A DNA stretch of 64,000 bases, taken from NCBI GenBank assembly GCA_963756525.1, contig CAVWNR010000001.1, positions 558,001 through 622,000 on the forward strand, written 5' to 3'. Below, piece by piece: positions 59,502 through 64,000 of this stretch. The notes below the pieces were generated by a model, which worked only from the letters and a program-made list of their open reading frames with translations, was not told the origin of the DNA and did not search any database. The translations under genes and the position numbers were made by a program. The DNA comes from CAVWNR01 sp963756525 (lineage in GTDB: Bacteria > Actinomycetota > Actinomycetes > Mycobacteriales > Jatrophihabitantaceae). Numbering within the stretch: the first letter of the stretch is position 1; every line of letters begins with the position of its first letter.

Positions 59502-60476
59502 GTGCGTCGCAAGCGATGGACTCGCGGTTGCGGCCTGGCCGTGCTAACAGGTGCGTCCATGCTGCTGCTCAGCGGCTGTTCGGCCGCGGACTGGGAGCGT
59601 GACCTCCGCTTCGGCTGGCCGACCGGCGTCACCGAGCAGGCCACCCGGATGCGGGTGCTGTGGACCTGGTCCTCGGTGGCGGCGCTGTGCGTCGGCGTCA
59701 TCGTCTGGGGGCTCATCTTCTGGTGTTGCGGGCGCTACCGCAAACGCAGCGAGCAGCTGCCGCGCCAGACCAAGTACAACCTGCCGCTCGAGGTCGTCTA
59801 CACGGTCATCCCCTTCCTCATCATCGGCGGGCTGTTCTACCGCACCGTCATCGTCGAGAACTACGTCAACAAGGTCAGCGCCAACCCGGACGTCACCGTC
59901 CAGATCAACGCCTTCAAGTGGAACTGGCAGTTCGAGTACCTCGAGCACCTCGGGCCCAACGGCCAGCAGGTCACCGACTCCTACCCGGGGCAGACCGACG
60001 CGCAGGGTCAGCCGATGCCGCTGAACACGGTCGGCTCGTCCAGCGAGATCCCGATCATGGTCATCCCCGTCGGCAAGACGGTGCGCTTCATCGAGCACTC
60101 CGAGGACGTGATCCACTCGTTCTGGGTGCCGGAGTTCCTCTTCAAGCGCGACGTCATCCCGCACGGCACCAACAGCACGTCGCAGGACAACGAGTTCCAG
60201 ATCACGGCGACCTCGCAGGGGCACTTCGTCGGCCGGTGTGCCGAGTTGTGCGGCACCTACCACTCGCAGATGAACTTCGAGGTGCGCGTGGTCAGTGACT
60301 CCGACTTCCAGCGCTACCTGGCCGCGCTCACTACGCTGGGGCCCACCGACCCCACCCGGCAGTCCCAGGCGATGCTGGCGATCGGCCAGCCGCCGTGCGC
60401 CACCACCACGCACCCGTTCGACACCATCCGCACCACTCGATCGGCCAGCTACGCGACAAGTTGCGAGGAGGCCTGA
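59502..60476 (+). CDS. ctaC: cytochrome c oxidase subunit II
   Basis: Subunit II of the aa3 oxidase carries the CuA site that receives electrons from cytochrome cc. 324 residues. The signal has a lipobox (LLLSGC), followed by two membrane helices (WTWSSVAALCVGVIVWGLIFWCC, VVYTVIPFLIIGGLFY) and the cupredoxin domain with the aromatic electron-entry FKWNWQFEY and the CuA motif GRCAELCGTYHSQMNF plus upstream His in VIHSFWVPEF. GTG 59502-59504; GAGAGG lies upstream. The first gene after the asnB divergent promoter region, followed by a tiny bridging ORF and ctaF. Confidence 0.96.
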   Translation: MRRKRWTRGCGLAVLTGASMLLLSGCSAADWERDLRFGWPTGVTEQATRMRVLWTWSSVAALCVGVIVWGLIFWCCGRYRKRSEQLPRQTKYNLPLEVVYTVIPFLIIGGLFYRTVIVENYVNKVSANPDVTVQINAFKWNWQFEYLEHLGPNGQQVTDSYPGQTDAQGQPMPLNTVGSSSEIPIMVIPVGKTVRFIEHSEDVIHSFWVPEFLFKRDVIPHGTNSTSQDNEFQITATSQGHFVGRCAELCGTYHSQMNFEVRVVSDSDFQRYLAALTTLGPTDPTRQSQAMLAIGQPPCATTTHPFDTIRTTRSASYATSCEEA

Positions 60477-60580
60477 TGAGCAGCCCACAACGCCGCTCGC
60501 TGCGCTCACGTCTGCCCCCTGCGAAATCGCTTCGCGATTTCGCTGGGACCCCGCAACTACTTTGCGGAGGCGCCGCATGA
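60476..60580 (+). CDS. tiny bridging ORF between ctaC and ctaF
   Basis: A 34-codon frame, MSSPQRRSLRSRLPPAKSLRD..., whose ATG shares one base with the ctaC stop (TGATG) and whose TGA overlaps the ctaF ATG (ATGA). It is basic. It includes a perfect 10-bp hairpin (60521-60543) and the ctaF ribosome binding site (GCGGAGG). It may be translated only to couple ctaC and ctaF, or may be an accident of an inserted repeat. A similar arrangement lies between qcrC and qcrA. Confidence 0.35.
   Translation: MSSPQRRSLRSRLPPAKSLRDFAGTPQLLCGGAA
60521..60543. repeat. perfect hairpin in the ctaC-ctaF gap
   Basis: GCGAAATCGC and its complement with a TTC loop; perfect 10-bp stem. It lies 33 bases before the ctaF start and ends before the GCGGAGG ribosome binding site, so it could affect ctaF translation or mRNA stability. 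Confidence 0.6.
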
Positions 60581-60999
60581 AGATCGAGGCGCGAATCTTC
60601 CTCATCATCGCGGGCTTCCTGTGGTTGATCGCCATCATGTACGGCGTGTGGTCGGACAAGACCGACGGCCGGGTCGAGCCGGCCGGGCTCGCCGGGCTGA
60701 TCCTCTCCGGCGGGTTGATGGCGATCGCCGGCTCGTTCTTCTGGTTCGTGTCCCGCCGCATCGACCCCCGCCCGGAGGATCGCGGCGACGCCGAGATCGC
60801 CGAGGGCGCAGGCGAGCTGGGCTTCTTCTCGCCCGGCAGCTACTGGCCGGCCGGGATCGCGCTGGCCGGCACGATCACCGCGATCGGGCTCGCGTTCTAC
60901 CAGTGGTGGCTGGCCATCGTCGGATTCGTCGGCGTCGTGATCACGGTGGGGGGCCTGGTGTTCGAGTACTACGTCGGCGGCCGCCGCACGCTCGGCTGA
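60577..60999 (+). CDS. ctaF: cytochrome c oxidase subunit IV (actinobacterial type)
   Basis: A small membrane subunit of the actinobacterial aa3 oxidase, 140 residues with four hydrophobic segments (RIFLIIAGFLWLIAIMYGVW, GLAGLILSGGLMAIAGSFFWFV, AGIALAGTITAIGLAFYQWW, AIVGFVGVVITVGGLVFEY). The central FFSPGSYWPA loop is characteristic. ATG 60577 with GCGGAGG upstream. Convergent with qcrA; where mycobacteria have qcrB there is only a 35-base gap. Confidence 0.94.
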   Translation: MKIEARIFLIIAGFLWLIAIMYGVWSDKTDGRVEPAGLAGLILSGGLMAIAGSFFWFVSRRIDPRPEDRGDAEIAEGAGELGFFSPGSYWPAGIALAGTITAIGLAFYQWWLAIVGFVGVVITVGGLVFEYYVGGRRTLG

Positions 61000-61020
61000 G
61001 CGCCCTTCGGCTGGCGCTCA
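60997..61020. terminator. hairpin between convergent ctaF and qcrA
   Basis: A perfect 8-bp inverted repeat (TGAGCGCC and GGCGCTCA) with an 8-base loop; the left arm begins at the ctaF stop codon. A possible bidirectional terminator without a U-run. Confidence 0.45.
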
Positions 61021-61034
61021 GGCGCATGAGCTGC

Positions 61035-62108
61035 TTACTGCGAACCGGGCCCGGACCGCTCCCAGAAGCCGGGGCCGACCGGTTCCTGGTAGTCCTGCTT
61101 GGCGACGAAGTACTGCACGCCGTCGACGACCTCGACGTCGAGCTTCAGCTTCGGCAAGCTGCGGGTGGCCGGCCCGAACACCGGTTCGGCGTCGCGGAGC
61201 ACCTCGAACTGCGACTGATGGCACGGGCAGAGCAGCCGGGTCGTCTGCTGCTCGTAGAGCGACGCCGGGCAACCGGCATGCGTGCAGATCTTGCTGAACG
61301 CGACGAAGTCGCCGAAGTTCCAGTTCTGCTGTCCCTTGCGCGCCTTCACGACCTCGCCCGGCCGCAGTCGGATGATGATCGTCGGCGAGCTCGCCTCCCG
61401 CACGTGGCCGGCTGGAAAGACGGTGACCAGCGAGCCCGGCTCCATGTCATTGGGGCTGCACCGCCGGCCGTCGGCGTAGATGATCGGCACACCGTTCGGG
61501 TAGTTCTGTTGCTCCATGCCGAACCAGGTGTGATCGAGCGTGCTGCCGGGCCTCTTGATCAGCGCACCGACGAGAGCGACCAGCGGGACGGCGGCTAGCG
61601 CGCCACCGGCCAGGCCCAGCGAGCGGAGCAGCATCGAGCGGCGCGGCAACCCGGTGTCGGCGAGCCCGACGCTGATCGTCGCGGCGGTCATGATCTTGTC
61701 GGATTCGCTGGGCGGGTCGTCGTGGCGTTCCTGGACGACCTCCTCCTCGGGCATCAGCCACTTCGCCCAGAGCACCGCTCCCGCGCCGAGGAACAGCAGC
61801 ATCAGGCCGAGCGTCACGCCGAGGAACGGGGTGTAGAGGTAGTTCTCCTTCTTGCCGCCGCCGGGCAGCTGGTACTGCCACGGCACGACGATGAACACGA
61901 CGATGAACGCGACGCCAGCGAGCGCGCCGAGGATGAAGCACAGCGACACCCCCCGCTCGGCGCGCCGCTCGGCGTGGGTGCCTGGCACGGGGAAGCGGCT
62001 GCGCCGGTGGACGACGTGCACGCCGTGCGTCGCGGCGCCGACGATCATCGCCTCCTCGGCGGTCATCGCCTCCAGCTCTTCCGGGCTGGGCTCCTCCGGC
62101 TCGCTCAA
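61035..62108 (-). CDS. qcrA: cytochrome bc1 Rieske iron-sulfur subunit
   Basis: The Rieske subunit of the actinobacterial cytochrome bcc complex takes electrons from menaquinol. 357 residues with three membrane helices (SLCFILGALAGVAFIVVFIVV, LGVTLGLMLLFLGAGAVLWA, GLAGGALAAVPLVALVGALI, the last after the RRSMLLRSLG twin-Arg-like stretch), and a Rieske domain with CTHAGCPAS and CPCHQSQF. I start at the TTG 62106-62108 (MSEPEEPSPEELEAM) because GGGAG lies about nine bases upstream; a GTG at 62132 would add eight residues. It is the downstream gene of ctaE-qcrC-qcrA. The usual next gene, qcrB, is missing. Confidence 0.94.
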   Translation of the reverse strand: MSEPEEPSPEELEAMTAEEAMIVGAATHGVHVVHRRSRFPVPGTHAERRAERGVSLCFILGALAGVAFIVVFIVVPWQYQLPGGGKKENYLYTPFLGVTLGLMLLFLGAGAVLWAKWLMPEEEVVQERHDDPPSESDKIMTAATISVGLADTGLPRRSMLLRSLGLAGGALAAVPLVALVGALIKRPGSTLDHTWFGMEQQNYPNGVPIIYADGRRCSPNDMEPGSLVTVFPAGHVREASSPTIIIRLRPGEVVKARKGQQNWNFGDFVAFSKICTHAGCPASLYEQQTTRLLCPCHQSQFEVLRDAEPVFGPATRSLPKLKLDVEVVDGVQYFVAKQDYQEPVGPGFWERSGPGSQ

Positions 62109-62203
62109 GACTGATCTCCCGGCTCCTCGCACGAGCGCTCATCGCGCAGTCGTATTCCGCTCGCTGTGCGCATCAGCTCGCTCACGCTCGCTGCGATGCT
62201 CAC
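62105..62203 (-). CDS. tiny bridging ORF between qcrC and qcrA
   Basis: A 32-codon frame, VSIAASVSELMRTASG..., whose GTG overlaps the qcrC stop (GTGA) and whose TGA overlaps the qcrA TTG start (TTGA). It contains several GAGCG-type repeats. Like the ctaC-ctaF ORF it exactly spans the gap with both overlaps. Whether it is a protein, a translation-coupling device or chance is open. Confidence 0.35.
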   Translation of the reverse strand: MSIAASVSELMRTASGIRLRDERSCEEPGDQS

Positions 62204-63084
62204 GACTTGGCTCCGATCCACAGGATGGTGATGACGACGGCGCCGATGCCGACGATCCAGACCACGAGACCTTCGGAGACCGGCCCGATCCGGCCGATGC
62301 CGAGGCCACCGGGGTCATGCGCGGATTTGATCGTCTGGATGTAGTCGATGATCGCCTTCTTCTGGTCCGGCGTCAGCTGGTTGTCGCTGAACACCGGCAT
62401 CTGCTCCGGACCGCTGAGCATCGCGGTGTACAGCTGCTTGTCGGTGGCGTCGACCAGGCTAGGGGCGTTGACACCGGCGGACAGCGGCGCGCCCTTGCCC
62501 GTCGCTGAATGGCAGGACGCGCAGTTGAGGCGGAACAGATCACCGCCGGCGCCCAGGCTGATCGTGCTCTGCCTCAGATCGCCGGACGGCACGGTCGCGC
62601 CGCCGCCGACCGACTGCACGTACGCTGCCAGCGCGTTGATCTCGTCCTCGGTGAACTTCGCCGGCTTGCGGGGATTCTCCGCTCCCTGCTGGGTGGCGGG
62701 CATCCGCCCGGTGCTCACCTGGAAGTAGACCGCCGCCCCGCCCGCCCCGAGCAGGGACACCCCGCGCCCCGGCACGCCCTGCAGATTCGCGCCGTGGCAG
62801 GTGATGCAACTGGTGTCGAACAGCTGATGGCCCTGACTGATCTGCGCCTGGCTGGTCGCCTGGTCGGCGGCCCCCGATGAGCTGGCGAACAGGGCGTACG
62901 CCCCACCCATCGAGCCCAGCGCGGCCACCAGCACGGCAAGGCTCAGTACGCGCCGACGCACGCCGTGCCGGCGGCGAGCGGTCTTCGCCGGACGCGCATG
63001 CTCGGCCGGGTCGCTGCCGGTAGCCGGGACGGCGGGGGCGAAGCCGAGTTCGTCGTCGACGTCGAAGTCTTCGCTCACGGACAT
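62200..63084 (-). CDS. qcrC: cytochrome cc (diheme) subunit of the bcc complex
   Basis: It carries electrons directly from the bc1 to the aa3 part of the actinobacterial supercomplex. 294 residues: a signal-anchor helix (RRRVLSLAVLVAALGSMGGAYALFA), two c-type heme sites (CITCH and CASCH, each followed by a distal Met region such as GRMPATQQG and GPEQMPVFSD), and a C-terminal membrane helix (EGLVVWIVGIGAVVITILWIG). ATG 63082-63084. It follows ctaE by 58 bases and precedes qcrA via a tiny bridging ORF. Confidence 0.96.
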   Translation of the reverse strand: MSVSEDFDVDDELGFAPAVPATGSDPAEHARPAKTARRRHGVRRRVLSLAVLVAALGSMGGAYALFASSSGAADQATSQAQISQGHQLFDTSCITCHGANLQGVPGRGVSLLGAGGAAVYFQVSTGRMPATQQGAENPRKPAKFTEDEINALAAYVQSVGGGATVPSGDLRQSTISLGAGGDLFRLNCASCHSATGKGAPLSAGVNAPSLVDATDKQLYTAMLSGPEQMPVFSDNQLTPDQKKAIIDYIQTIKSAHDPGGLGIGRIGPVSEGLVVWIVGIGAVVITILWIGAKS

Positions 63085-63142
63085 CCCTTCTGCGTTCGGC
63101 GCGGGCCGCGGACGGTGATCACCGGCACGCGGCCGCTACCGG

Positions 63143-63766
63143 TCACTTGATGATGTAGATCGTTGCGAATACGGCGATCCAGACGACGTCGACGAAGTGC
63201 CAGTAGTACGAGACGACGATGGCCGCGGTCGCCTGGGCCGGTGTGAACCGGCCCAGCGCCGTGCGGACGAGGTAGTAGAGGAAGGCGAACAACCCGCCCG
63301 TGACGTGCAGGCTGTGAAAGCCGGTCAGCAGGTAGAACACCGAGCCGTAACCGGTGGCCGCGATCGTGTCGCCGTCCATGACGTCCATCCGGTACTCGTT
63401 CGCGGTGCCCAGGATGAAGATCAACCCCATGACGAACGTGATCGTGAACCATCGGCGCAGCTTGAACACGTCGCCCTTCTCGGCGGCGAACACGCCCCAC
63501 TGGCAGGTGAAGCTCGACGCGATCAGGATGATCGTGAACGGCAGCATGTACCAGATGTCGACGTCGATGGGCTTGCCGTCGGGAAGGTGCATCGGCCAGT
63601 CGTTGGCGTGCACCGAGCGGACCGTGAAGTACATCGCGAACAGCCCGGCGAAGAACATCAGCTCGCTGGACAGCCACACGATGGTGCCCACGCTGACCAT
63701 GTTCGGTCGCGTCAGCGAGTGCACCTTGCTGGAGTCGAAGGTGGGCGCCGTGGCTGCCGAGGTCAC
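63143..63766 (-). CDS. ctaE: cytochrome c oxidase subunit III
   Basis: An integral membrane subunit that stabilises the aa3 oxidase. 207 residues with five helices: VGTIVWLSSELMFFAGLFAMYFTVRS, WYMLPFTIILIASSFTCQWGVFAAEKGD, WFTITFVMGLIFILGTANEY, GSVFYLLTGFHSLHVTGGLFAFLYYLVR, ATAAIVVSYYWHFVDVVWIAVFATIYIIK. The GFHSLHV and YYWHFVDVVW motifs are family signatures. GTG 63764-63766 (VTSAATAPTFDSSKVHSLTRPNMVSVG). First gene of the ctaE-qcrC-qcrA run; divergent from the partial gene at the right edge. Confidence 0.95.
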   Translation of the reverse strand: MTSAATAPTFDSSKVHSLTRPNMVSVGTIVWLSSELMFFAGLFAMYFTVRSVHANDWPMHLPDGKPIDVDIWYMLPFTIILIASSFTCQWGVFAAEKGDVFKLRRWFTITFVMGLIFILGTANEYRMDVMDGDTIAATGYGSVFYLLTGFHSLHVTGGLFAFLYYLVRTALGRFTPAQATAAIVVSYYWHFVDVVWIAVFATIYIIK

Positions 63767-63933
63767 CCGAGCATTATGTCCTGACCGCGCGGGGGTTGCT
63801 CGGCGGGGTGGGGGTGGCGGCGTGGCGGCGTAGCCGCGGTGCGAGCGGCCCGAAATGCTCGAGGGCACCAACCTTGCGGGCGCCCCGCACAGCTCGCGCG
63901 GACGGGCGGGTCAGCGCCGATACGATCAGCGCC

Positions 63934-64000
63934 ATGACCCGTCCGTCCACGCAGCGAGCGACCGTCCTCGTCTACAGCAACCGGCCGGAGATCCGCGACC
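63934..64000 (+). CDS. 5' end of an unrecognised gene, truncated by the window edge
   Basis: ATG 63934 opens a frame (MTRPSTQRATVLVYSNRPEIRD) that runs off the right edge. The VLVYSNRPEIRD strand-turn resembles the first strand of a response-regulator-like or related alpha/beta domain, but 22 codons are too few for a firm call. Divergent from ctaE. Confidence 0.5.
   Translation, partial: MTRPSTQRATVLVYSNRPEIRD

Noticed and set aside
1..64000. CRISPR array, rRNA or a classical defence system
   Set aside because: No regularly spaced direct repeats, no rRNA-like stretches and no Cas, restriction-methylation or known anti-phage domain was recognised.

Overview
The window is high-GC chromosomal DNA from an actinomycete (Actinomycetota). 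GTG starts are common, neighbouring stops and starts often overlap (GTGA or ATGA), and the gene content and rough order match the Mycobacterium tuberculosis block panB - glnA2 - glnE - glnA1 - lipA/lipB - sucB/lpd - pepA/B - gcvT - cobS/cobT - adoK - asnB - ctaC/ctaF - qcrAC - ctaE. I cannot name a genus. No rRNA, tRNA or CRISPR array was recognised.

Left core (1-21.6 kb): 5' part of panB, a frameshifted DUF222/HNH gene, nadE, an L,D-transpeptidase lipoprotein, then glnA2 - class I amidotransferase - glnE, which joins glutamine synthesis to its adenylylation control. A PAP2-type membrane enzyme follows, then an amidohydrolase/gamma-carbonic-anhydrase pair, a large secreted beta-propeller protein, a small lipoprotein, a molybdate operon (HTH-Mop regulator, modA, modB, modC), and a STAS/GAF-ANTAR signalling group.

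Accessory island (about 21.87-36.80 kb): it lies between two identical 28-bp direct repeats, one of which is the 3' end of glnA1. It carries a two-domain YbjQ-like protein, an IS element with 12-bp inverted ends and a 6-bp target duplication, a visibly AT-richer stretch of decayed secreted-protein genes around an intact G1-type glutamic peptidase and a small lipoprotein, a very large MobF (TrwC/TraI-type) relaxase-helicase, an excisionase-like HTH protein, a tyrosine integrase and two small cargo ORFs. No coupling protein, type IV secretion gene or TraB-like translocase was seen, so it looks like an integrative mobilizable element that uses the end of glnA1 as its attachment site. Two or three remnants of integrase 3' ends lie next to the two attachment copies, which suggests repeated integration at this site.

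Right core (36.8-64 kb): glnA1, RDD and DUF4191 membrane proteins, an NlpC/P60 hydrolase, an alpha/beta hydrolase, lipA and lipB, an S51 peptidase, a Ser/Thr protein kinase, sucB and lpd (2-oxo acid dehydrogenase E2/E3, lipoylated through LipAB), leucyl aminopeptidase, gcvT, cobS/cobT, DUF3043, a DoxX-Rieske fusion, an ErpA-type Fe-S protein, adenosine-kinase-like pfkB, asnB, and the cytochrome bc1-aa3 genes ctaC, ctaF, qcrA, qcrC, ctaE. qcrB, expected directly after qcrA, is absent from the window. In the same respiratory cluster two tiny ORFs exactly bridge ctaC-ctaF and qcrC-qcrA, with stop/start overlaps at both ends.
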